Of a stretch of DNA of 37,264 nt, positions 15,750 through 25,185 are shown piece after piece. The first letter of the stretch is position 1; each line of letters starts with the position of its first letter. This DNA comes from Gammaproteobacteria bacterium (GTDB taxonomy: Bacteria; Pseudomonadota; Gammaproteobacteria; DSM-19610). The notes under the pieces were generated by a model, which worked only from the letters and a program-made list of their open reading frames with translations, had not been told where the DNA came from and did no database searches. The translations under genes were made by a program, and so were the position numbers. Where the stretch lies: NCBI GenBank assembly GCA_026197075.1, contig JAPHQV010000024.1:1-37264 (forward strand). The letters are read 5' to 3'.

Positions 15750-16578
15750 CTACTGGATCAGCAGTCGCGCCGTCGACGCCTGTACGAATACCGAGAACAG
15801 CACCACGCCGAACGCGGTGGATTGTATCGTCCACCAGTATTCGAGCTCGACCGGCAGGGACAGGGCCAGCGCCAGCGCGACGGAACCGCGCAGGCCGGTC
15901 CATACGATGACCGGAGGCCAGCCCTTGTCGATGGGTGGTTTCAGCACCGGCTGCAAGACCGACGCCCGCTCCGCCCAGGAACACCATCAGGAATCGCCAG
16001 GCCATGTCCGGGATCCCCGCTGGCACGGACGGCTCGAGCGCGACCGCCACAAACAGGCTGAACAGTACGATCGCTGTGGCGTCGTTGAACAGGCTTTCAC
16101 CTTCGATGAGCATCGAGAGCCGCTTCGGCGCACCCAGGGATTTCAGCTGGTCGACAACCGCGACCGGGTCCGTCGCCGCCAGCAGCGCGCCGGTGATCAA
16201 GGCCGCGATCCAGGGGAATCCCGCCGGGTGGGCGATACCGTAGTAGACACCCACACCGGTGAGCAGCGCCGAGGCCAGCATGATCGCGGTCGCCAGAAAC
16301 AGCACCGGCAGGAGATTCTGCCACAGCAGCCTGATGTCGATGCAGAACGCCGCCTCGAACACCAGGATGGGCAGGAATACGAAGAAAATGAGGTCGTGAA
16401 AGCTGCCAGCCCTGATACCGGAATCGACGCCAAGCGCGACGGCCAGCTCCGATGCCGCGAAGCCGACCATCACCAAAATCGAGGAATAGGGCATACGCAA
16501 ACAGCGCGACAAGGGCTGGCTGACAACCGTCAACAGCAAGAGCACCAGTAGGATGGCAACCAGATTTGCCGTTATCAC
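15750..16578 (-). pseudogene. CPA1-type Na+/H+ antiporter with internal deletion and frameshift
   Basis: The frame from GTG 16578 shows an NhaP/CPA1 antiporter N-terminal half: hydrophobic segments, FFVFLPILVFEAAF, the TDPVAVVDQLK and EGESLFNDATAIVLF signatures, up to FLGGAGVGL. At about 15950-15962 the homology jumps into another frame, PPVIVWTGLRGSVALALALS, which is the family's C-terminal WGGLRG region, and ends at 15750. Roughly 100-150 residues of the usual 400 or more are missing between the two parts. Read straight through, the first frame runs on as unrelated sequence to 15724. The gene is almost certainly non-functional. Confidence 0.82.
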
Positions 16579-16754
16579 TGCCCGCCCGGGCTGAGTGATG
16601 CATTGGAAATCGACCCGTCGGTCAACTATAGCAGGGGTTTTCCCGACCAGAATCCGCCCCGGATCAGGCACTCCTATTAATAAGCATATCCGCAGGTACT
16701 AATGTATCTGTCTTTTAGTCTTGATTCCGGTTCCGGAGCGGTTAGGATGAGCCC

Positions 16755-17165
16755 ATGGGCACCACCAACCCAGACCGCATCAAGCACCGCGAAGTCCTGT
16801 TTCGCGGCCCCCACCTGGACCCTCACCAGGCCCAGAGCGCCGCCCTGCTGCTCAGTGATCTCGATGGCATCCTGGCGGTGCGCCTGGCGGACGCCACCCA
16901 CCATATCCTGCACGTCACCTATGACGTGCATATCATTTGCCTGCAGCACATCGAGGAGATCCTCGTCGAGGTGGGGTACCACCTGGACAACAACCTGCTG
17001 GTGAAAGTCAAACGCGCTATCTACTACTACACCGAGCAGGTGGAACGCGAGACCCACGGTTGCCAGGGCGGCAACTGCACCCGTAACCTGTTCATCGAAC
17101 ACTACCGCCGCCACAACCACGGCTGCCGCGACGAACGCCCGGAGCACTGGCGCCGGTATCTCTGA
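16755..17165 (+). CDS. Conserved hypothetical, HMA-like fold with His/Cys-rich tail
   Basis: 136 residues. The core (about 28-90: LLLSDLDGILAVRLAD, HILHVTYDVHII, IEEILVEVGYHLD) has the beta-alpha-beta-beta-alpha-beta rhythm of heavy-metal-associated domains but lacks the CxxC metal motif. A segment LLVKVKRAIYYYTEQVERET follows. The tail HGCQGGNC...HYRRHNHGC is rich in His and Cys and could bind zinc, iron or copper. I do not know an assigned function. ATG at 16755 has AGGA 7 nt upstream. It ends 24 nt before moeB on the same strand, which may mean co-transcription. Confidence 0.8.
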   Translation: MGTTNPDRIKHREVLFRGPHLDPHQAQSAALLLSDLDGILAVRLADATHHILHVTYDVHIICLQHIEEILVEVGYHLDNNLLVKVKRAIYYYTEQVERETHGCQGGNCTRNLFIEHYRRHNHGCRDERPEHWRRYL

Positions 17166-17189
17166 AGCAGTCCCGCTATACTGCCGCCC

Positions 17190-17960
17190 ATGGACGACCC
17201 CCAACTGCTGCGTTACAGCCGCCAGATCCTGCTGCCCCAGTTCGGCATCGAAGGCCAGCAGGCCCTGCTGGACAGTCATGCCCTAATCATTGGGGCCGGC
17301 GGGCTCGGCTCCCCTGCCGCGCTGTACCTGGCGGCCGCCGGCATCGGCCGGCTCAGCATTGCTGATGACGATGCCGTGGAAGCCTCCAACCTGCAGCGTC
17401 AGATCCTGCACCGAGAACAGGATATCGGCCGGCCCAAGGCGGAATCGGCCCGGGACCACTTGCGGCAGCTCAATCCCGAATTGCAGGTGGAGGCCATCAC
17501 CGAGCGCCTGCAGGGAACTGCCCTGGAGGAGCGGGTGCGCGCCGCCGATCTCGTGCTCGACTGCTCGGACAACTTCACCACCCGCTTCGCCATCAACGCG
17601 GCCAGCGTACGCCAGCGTAAGCCGCTGGTATCCGGGGCCGCCATCCGCCTGGAGGGCCAGGTCGCGGTATTCGATCTGCGTGACGACGACCGTCCCTGCT
17701 ATCGCTGCCTGTACCGCGAGGAAGGGGAACTGGAGGAGACCTGCGCGGAGAACGGCGTACTGGGGCCGCTGGTGGGCATCATCGGCAGTATCCAGGCCCT
17801 GGAGGCCATCAAGCTGCTGACGGGTATGGGGAAGGCGCTCACCGGCCGCCTGCTGATCCTGGATGGCATGTCCATGGAGTGGCGGGAAATGAAATTGCGC
17901 AAGGACCCGGAGTGCCCGGTGTGTGGCCGCACACCGGGCCACGCCACCGGCAACCCGTAG
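17190..17960 (+). CDS. moeB: Molybdopterin-synthase adenylyltransferase
   Basis: ThiF/MoeB/E1-like enzyme, 256 residues; adenylates the C-terminal Gly of MoaD (or of ThiS in thiamine synthesis) with ATP. The nucleotide loop IIGAGGLGSP is at 33-42. NLQRQILH carries the conserved Arg, and DCSDNFTTR the Asp near the active site. Two CxxC pairs (CYRC and CPVC) form the structural zinc site. No rhodanese domain is attached, so it is the short form. The stop codon TAG lies inside a REP-like palindrome. In many relatives this gene follows prmC directly. Confidence 0.93.
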   Translation: MDDPQLLRYSRQILLPQFGIEGQQALLDSHALIIGAGGLGSPAALYLAAAGIGRLSIADDDAVEASNLQRQILHREQDIGRPKAESARDHLRQLNPELQVEAITERLQGTALEERVRAADLVLDCSDNFTTRFAINAASVRQRKPLVSGAAIRLEGQVAVFDLRDDDRPCYRCLYREEGELEETCAENGVLGPLVGIIGSIQALEAIKLLTGMGKALTGRLLILDGMSMEWREMKLRKDPECPVCGRTPGHATGNP

Positions 17961-18019
17961 GAGCGGGCTCTGCCCGCGAACGGCATGGGCACCGGTTTCG
18001 CGGGCAGAGCCCGCTCCTA
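17957..18019. repeat. REP-like palindrome pair between moeB and hslO
   Basis: GTAGGAGCGGGCTCTGCCCG is mirrored by CGGGCAGAGCCCGCTCCTAC, forming a near-perfect hairpin between two convergent genes. The first GTAG supplies the TAG stop of moeB. The structure may also act as a bidirectional terminator. Confidence 0.88.
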
Positions 18020-18025
18020 CAGTAC

Positions 18026-18904
18026 TCAGTGCCGCGTGGCCGGCACCTCGGGCTGGTCGGCGGCGGCGAACAGGGCCTCCACGTCGACGGGATCGAACTC
18101 GTAGCGCTGGTTGCAGAATTCACAGTCCACGCGCACGCGGCCCTGTTCCTGGAGGATGTCCTGCACTTCCGCGGGACCCAGTCCACGCAGCATGTTCTCG
18201 ATGCGCTCCCGGGAGCAGCTGCAGCGAAAACTCACCGGCTCGCCCTCGAACAGGCGCACATCCTCCTCGTGATAGAGCCGGTGCAGGATCTCCCGCGCGG
18301 GCAATTGCAACAACTCATCGTGACGCAAGGTCTCACCCAGGTAGACATCGCGCGCCCAGGCATCCTCGTCCTGGGTCGCGCGCGGCAGCTCCTGCAGCAG
18401 CATGCCGCCGGCGCTCTCGGCGTCGGCGGCCAACCACAAACGGGTGGCAAGCTGTTCCGACTGGCGGAAATAGTCTTCCAGGCACAGTGCCAGGCTGTCC
18501 TGGCGCAAATCGACGATACCCTGGTAGCGCTCACCCATGGCACCGGAATCGATGGTGATGGCCAGCCTGCCACTCCCCACCAGCTCGGTGAAACCGCCGT
18601 CGACCACCGTGCCATGCCAGTGGGCCAGGCCGCGGACGTTGCGCCCGGCCGTGGCCTGTACCACCAGCAGGCTGACCGGGCCACTGGACTGGATCTGCAG
18701 GGTCAGGGACCCGTCGAACTTGATGGTGGCGGACAGCATGGCCGCGGCGGCGAAGGCCTGGCCGAGCAACTCCCGCACCGGGGCGGGATAGTCCTTGCGT
18801 TCCAGTGCCGCCTGCCAGCTGGCATCGAGATGCACCAGCTCGCCGCGCACGTTGGTGCGTTCGAACAGAAAACGATGCAATGTGTCCTTGTCGCGGGGAT
18901 TCAT
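18026..18904 (-). CDS. hslO: Redox-regulated chaperone Hsp33
   Basis: A cytosolic holdase switched on by oxidation plus unfolding. 292 residues, the normal length. The C-terminal zinc/redox centre is complete: CSC (in FRCSCSRERIENML) and CEFC (in VDCEFCNQRYEF), the CxC plus CxxC arrangement that forms disulfides when active. The N-terminal domain shows the expected SLTLQIQSSGPVSLLVVQ strand region. The start is ATG at 18904. It is convergent with moeB across the REP pair. The 203-nt gap upstream towards gatB holds an inverted pair of CACCGCAAAGGCGCAAAG-type repeats. Confidence 0.96.
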   Translation of the reverse strand: MNPRDKDTLHRFLFERTNVRGELVHLDASWQAALERKDYPAPVRELLGQAFAAAAMLSATIKFDGSLTLQIQSSGPVSLLVVQATAGRNVRGLAHWHGTVVDGGFTELVGSGRLAITIDSGAMGERYQGIVDLRQDSLALCLEDYFRQSEQLATRLWLAADAESAGGMLLQELPRATQDEDAWARDVYLGETLRHDELLQLPAREILHRLYHEEDVRLFEGEPVSFRCSCSRERIENMLRGLGPAEVQDILQEQGRVRVDCEFCNQRYEFDPVDVEALFAAADQPEVPATRH

Positions 18905-18931
18905 AACCGTACCGAACTCAAAAAACCTTGT

Positions 18932-19070
18932 TCACCGCAAAGGCGCAAAGGGCGCGAAGAAATCCACTATACCGTTATCCCGTATCCGCCATCGGCCTGG
19001 CACCAGAGTGAAACCTCATCCTGACCCATCGCGATTCCATGGCTTTGCGTACTTTGCGCCTTTGCGGTGA
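18932..19070. repeat. Inverted CACCGCAAAGGCGCAAAG repeat pair, locus 1
   Basis: The left unit 18932-18962 (TCACCGCAAAGGCGCAAAGG and on) is mirrored by 19043-19070 (ACTTTGCGCCTTTGCGGTGA), about 80 nt apart, between gatB and hslO on the minus strand. It is the same family as 34985-35069 and the variant at 20572-20803. No coding potential is seen in the gap. Confidence 0.85.
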
Positions 19071-19107
19071 TACGAATTGTCCCTCAGACTGACCACGGCT
19101 GTCTGAA

Positions 19108-20544
<1,437 letters not shown>

Positions 20545-20571
20545 TTGCTATTGACCTTTAGTTGTACCTTG

Positions 20572-20803
20572 AACCGCCAAGGCGCCAAGAACGCCAAGGA
20601 CACCAAGAATATCCTTATGTAACCGCCAAGGCGCCAAGACGCCAAGAAAACCATTTATAAAATAGGCAAAGACACACCATCGGCATCATGGTAACTATTT
20701 GGAGTTACCGTGTACTGCAACACCGATTTCATCCCGGTTTTCTTGGCGTCTTGGCGCCTTGGCGGTTTAACCGATTTTTTCCTTGGTGTCCTTGGCGGTT
20801 CAC
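20572..20803. repeat. Nested inverted AACCGCCAAGGCGCCAAG repeats, locus 2
   Basis: Two left units (20572-20613 and 20621-20652, both with ACCGCCAAGGCGCCAAG) face two right units (20736-20768, CTTGGCGCCTTGGCGGTTT, and 20781-20803, CCTTGGTGTCCTTGGCGGTT) around an AT-rich centre of about 80 nt. The whole gatA-gatB gap is occupied by this structure, with no gene. Transcription of gatB through it would need to pass long hairpins. Confidence 0.87.
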
Positions 20804-20810
20804 AACAAAT

Positions 20811-22259
20811 CTAAAACCCCCCAGGCAGCCGCCGATGCCAGTCGGTCACCTGCTGGTACTGGTGGGCGGCGTTGAGCAGTCTGCCTTCCGCGAAATAATT
20901 GCCAATCAGCTGCAGCCCCACGGGCAAACCGTTGACGAAGCCGGCCGGGATGGACATGCCCGGCAGGCCCGCCAGGTTGGTGGCAATGGTGTAGATGTCG
21001 GACAGGTACATGCTGACCGGGTCGCTCTTTTCGCCCAGGCGGAAGGCGGTACCCGGCGCCGTGGGCCCCATGATCACATCCACCTGCTCGAAGGCCTTCA
21101 AAAAGTCCTCGCGGATCAGGCGCCGCACCTGCTGGGCCTTGAGGTAATAGGCGTCGTAGTAGCCGGAGGACAGGGCATAGGTGCCGATCATGATACGCCG
21201 CTTCACCTCGGCACCGAAGCCCTCGCCACGGGAGCGCACGTAGAGATCCTGCAGGTCATGCGGGTTCTCACAACGGTGGCCGAAGCGCACTCCGTCGAAG
21301 CGCGACAGGTTGGAGGAGCACTCGGCCGGCGCCACCACGTAGTAGGCGGGAACCGCCAGGTGGCTGTTGGGCAGGCTGATGTCCACCACCTCGGCGCCCA
21401 GCTTGCGGTATTCGCCGATAGCAGTCTCGATCACCTTGGCCACGGTGCCATCCAGCCCTTCACCGAAATATTCCCGTGGCAGGCCGATGCGCAGACCCTG
21501 CAGGGCATTCCCGAGTCCGGCGCAATAGTCCTCCAGCGGGCGTTCCACGCTGGTGGAATCGCGCGGGTCGAAACCGGCCATCACGCCCAGCATGAGGGCC
21601 GCATCCTCGGCGCTCTGGGTCATGGGGCCGGCCTGGTCGAGGCTGGAGGCGAAGGCGATCATGCCGTAGCGGGACACGGCGCCATAGGTGGGCTTGAGGC
21701 CGGTCAGCCCGCACAGGGCCGCCGGCTGACGGATGGAGCCGCCGGTGTCGGTGCCGGTGGCGGCCGGTGCCAGGCGCGCCGCCACCGCGGCGGCGGAACC
21801 GCCGGAGGAGCCGCCGGGCACGGTGTCCAGGTCCCAGGGATTGCGCACCGGGCCGTAGTAGCTGGTCTCGTTGGAGGAGCCCATGGCGAACTCGTCCATG
21901 TTGGTCTTGCCCAGCATGACCGCGCCGGCGGCCTTCAGCTTCGCCGTCACCGTGGCGTCGTAGGGGGCGATGAAGTTGTCCAGCATCCTGGAGCCACAGC
22001 TGGTCTTCACCCCCTCGGTGCAGAAGATGTCCTTGTGGGCGAAGGGCAGGCCCAGCAGGGGTCCGTCCTCGCCCGCCGCACGGCGTGCGTCGGCGGCGCG
22101 GGCGGCCTCCAGGGCCGGCTCCGCCGTGACGGTGATGAAGCTGTTGATTCGCTCATCATGGGCCTGGATGCGGTCCAAAAAGGCCTGGGTCAGTTCCACG
22201 CTGGAGAAGGCTTTGGCGCGCAGGCCGTCGGCCAGTTCACGCAGGGTCTTGCGGTGCAT
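20811..22259 (-). CDS. gatA: Asp-tRNA(Asn)/Glu-tRNA(Gln) amidotransferase subunit A
   Basis: Glutaminase subunit of GatCAB; hydrolyses glutamine and channels ammonia to GatB. 482 residues. The amidase-signature Ser-cisSer-Lys triad is intact: K76 (PFAHKDIF), S151 (PGGSSGGS) and nucleophile S175 ([12 protein letters not shown]). ATG at 22259 has GGAAG 8 nt upstream. gatC ends 27 nt upstream. Together with gatB and gatC it lets the cell make Gln-tRNA or Asn-tRNA by transamidation; which one depends on whether GlnRS and AsnRS genes exist elsewhere. Confidence 0.98.
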   Translation of the reverse strand: MHRKTLRELADGLRAKAFSSVELTQAFLDRIQAHDERINSFITVTAEPALEAARAADARRAAGEDGPLLGLPFAHKDIFCTEGVKTSCGSRMLDNFIAPYDATVTAKLKAAGAVMLGKTNMDEFAMGSSNETSYYGPVRNPWDLDTVPGGSSGGSAAAVAARLAPAATGTDTGGSIRQPAALCGLTGLKPTYGAVSRYGMIAFASSLDQAGPMTQSAEDAALMLGVMAGFDPRDSTSVERPLEDYCAGLGNALQGLRIGLPREYFGEGLDGTVAKVIETAIGEYRKLGAEVVDISLPNSHLAVPAYYVVAPAECSSNLSRFDGVRFGHRCENPHDLQDLYVRSRGEGFGAEVKRRIMIGTYALSSGYYDAYYLKAQQVRRLIREDFLKAFEQVDVIMGPTAPGTAFRLGEKSDPVSMYLSDIYTIATNLAGLPGMSIPAGFVNGLPVGLQLIGNYFAEGRLLNAAHQYQQVTDWHRRLPGGF

Positions 22260-22286
22260 AGGATTCGCTTCCGGTTCCGGCGGGGA

Positions 22287-22574
22287 TTACTCGATGACCT
22301 TGGGGACCAGGTACAGTCCGGCCTCGACACTGGGGGCAATGGCCTGGAACAGCTCCCGGCGGTCGGTTTCGGTCACTTCATCGGGACGCAGCCGCTGGCG
22401 GGCCTCCAGGGGATGGGCCAGGGGCGGCACGCCATTGGTGGCCACGGCGTCGAGCTGTTCGACGAAGGCAAGAATGTCGGACAGATTGCGGGCATACTCG
22501 GGAATATCGGCCGTCTCGATACCCAGGCGGGCCAGGTGGGCAATACGGGCCACGGCAGCGGAATCCAACGCCAT
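22287..22574 (-). CDS. gatC: Asp-tRNA(Asn)/Glu-tRNA(Gln) amidotransferase subunit C
   Basis: Small stabilising subunit wrapping the GatA-GatB interface. 95 residues, the family norm, with the N-terminal [11 protein letters not shown] motif, a [12 protein letters not shown] helix and the conserved [17 protein letters not shown] turn. ATG at 22574 lies 7 nt after GGAG; the longer upstream frame has no such signal. It is first in the gatCAB operon and divergent from mreB, with about 125 nt between them for both promoters. Confidence 0.95.
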   Translation of the reverse strand: MALDSAAVARIAHLARLGIETADIPEYARNLSDILAFVEQLDAVATNGVPPLAHPLEARQRLRPDEVTETDRRELFQAIAPSVEAGLYLVPKVIE

Positions 22575-22606
22575 TCTCTGTCTCCGATCAGTGACGGGCT
22601 GACTAA

Positions 22607-23746
<1,140 letters not shown>

Positions 23747-23794
23747 TCCGTTTGACCCTGGCAGCGCCGGTTTCCATCCGGCGGGAAGCACGCT

Positions 23795-24688
23795 ATTAAG
23801 CTCCTGTTCACACAAGGACCGTCCATTACGATCCGCGCGATCGTGCTGGTGCTGGCGTCCCTTGCCCTGATGACCCTGGACCACCGCCAACAGCACCTGG
23901 ACAGCATTCGTTCCACCCTGTCCGTGGTGGTCTATCCCCTGCAGGCCCTGCTCGACCTGCCCGGCAATGCCAGCCTCTGGTTTCGGGAGTCACTGGCCAC
24001 GCGTCGCCAGTTGCAGGAGGAGAATGCCAGCCTGCGCACCCAGCAACTGATGATCAACAGCCGCCTGCAGAAGCTTGAAGCCCTGGAGGCGGAAAACCTG
24101 CGCCTGCGCGAATTGCTGGGGTCCTCCTTCCAGCTGGGCGAGCGGGTGCTGGTGGCGGAACTGATGTCCGTGGACCTCGATCCCTACAAGCACCTGGTGG
24201 CCCTCAACAAGGGTGACCTGGAAGAGGTCTATCCGGGCCAGGCCGTGCTGGACGAATCCGGCATCATGGGCCAGGTCATTCATGTGGGCCCGCTCAGTTC
24301 AACGGTCATGCTCATCACCGACCCCGACCACGCCATCCCGGTACTGGTCAACCGAACCGGCCTGCGCACCGTTGCCCTGGGTACCGGCGCCATCCACCAA
24401 CTGGACCTGCCGCACATACCGGTCACCGCCGACATCCGGCCGGGCGACCTGCTGGTGACGTCCGGACTGGGCGGCCGCTTCCCCCCCGGCTACCCGGTGG
24501 CCGTGGTGGATACGGTGATCCAGGACCCGGGGCAGGCCTTCTCCCGGGTCAGCGCCGTGCCGCGCGCGCGCCTCGATCGCAGCCGCGAGGTACTGCTGGT
24601 GCGTCGCGCCCACGAACGCCTGCCCCTCGAATCACCCCAACCGGCCCCGGAAACCGGGATTGACGGCGCGGGGGACAGTGCGCCATGA
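23795..24688 (+). CDS. mreC: Rod-shape-determining protein MreC, probable AUU start
   Basis: Bitopic inner-membrane scaffold that activates PBP2-RodA. The family N-terminus (basic or short leader, LFxxGPS, then the transmembrane helix ending LDHR) is found as KLLFTQGPSITIRAIVLVL and LMTLDHR, and it begins at ATT 23795. GGGAAG (23783-23788) is 6 nt before that ATT. There is no ATG, GTG or TTG in frame between the upstream stop and 23795; the first GTG (23843) would cut off the leader and part of the helix. A coiled coil (about 60-110) and the beta-domain follow. 297 residues. The ATGA overlap with mreD is 4 nt. Confidence 0.9.
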   Translation: MKLLFTQGPSITIRAIVLVLASLALMTLDHRQQHLDSIRSTLSVVVYPLQALLDLPGNASLWFRESLATRRQLQEENASLRTQQLMINSRLQKLEALEAENLRLRELLGSSFQLGERVLVAELMSVDLDPYKHLVALNKGDLEEVYPGQAVLDESGIMGQVIHVGPLSSTVMLITDPDHAIPVLVNRTGLRTVALGTGAIHQLDLPHIPVTADIRPGDLLVTSGLGGRFPPGYPVAVVDTVIQDPGQAFSRVSAVPRARLDRSREVLLVRRAHERLPLESPQPAPETGIDGAGDSAP

Positions 24689-25173
24689 GCCTGACCCGAA
24701 GCAATGGCGGCCTGGTGATCCTGTTCACCTTCATCGTCGCCCTGCTGCTGACCATCGTGCCCCTGCCCGAGGGCCTGCGTCCCTACCGCCCGGATTGGGT
24801 GGGGCTGGTGCTGATCTACTGGTGCCTGGCGCTGCCGGACCGGGTCGGCGTGGGCTACGGCTGGGGTGTCGGCCTGCTACTGGACGTCCTCACCGGCACC
24901 CTGCTGGGGCAGCATGCCCTGGCCCTCACCCTGCTGGCCTTTCTCACCCTGAAGCTGCATCAGCGGGTGCGCCTGTACCCGCTCTGGCAGCAATCCCTCA
25001 CGGTGCTGCTGCTGCTCATGCTCCATCAACTCATCAACATGTGGGTGCAAGGCATCACCGGGCGTCCGCCCCAGGATTGGTCCTACTGGCTGCCCTCACT
25101 CATCGGCATGGTCCTGTGGCCCTTCGTCTACCAGTTGCTGCGCGGTCTGCGCCGCCAGTTTTCCGTGAGCTGA
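24685..25173 (+). CDS. mreD: Rod-shape-determining protein MreD
   Basis: Integral inner-membrane partner of MreC. 162 residues with five to six hydrophobic segments, including FTFIVALLLTIVPLP at the start and the conserved RPDWVGLVLIYWCLALP and GWGVGLLLDVLTGTLLGQHA blocks. The start overlaps the mreC stop by 4 nt. mrdA follows after 12 nt. Confidence 0.95.
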   Translation: MSLTRSNGGLVILFTFIVALLLTIVPLPEGLRPYRPDWVGLVLIYWCLALPDRVGVGYGWGVGLLLDVLTGTLLGQHALALTLLAFLTLKLHQRVRLYPLWQQSLTVLLLLMLHQLINMWVQGITGRPPQDWSYWLPSLIGMVLWPFVYQLLRGLRRQFSVS

Positions 25174-25185
25174 GCCAGCGCCGCC

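Noticed and set aside
16721-16748. TTGATT and TAGGAT as a promoter for the HMA-like gene
   Set aside because: The predicted start point would fall on the ATG and the -10 would overlap the ribosome-binding site.
23843-24688. mreC starting at GTG 23843
   Set aside because: It would remove the conserved LFTQGPS leader and part of the transmembrane helix, and no ribosome-binding site precedes it.
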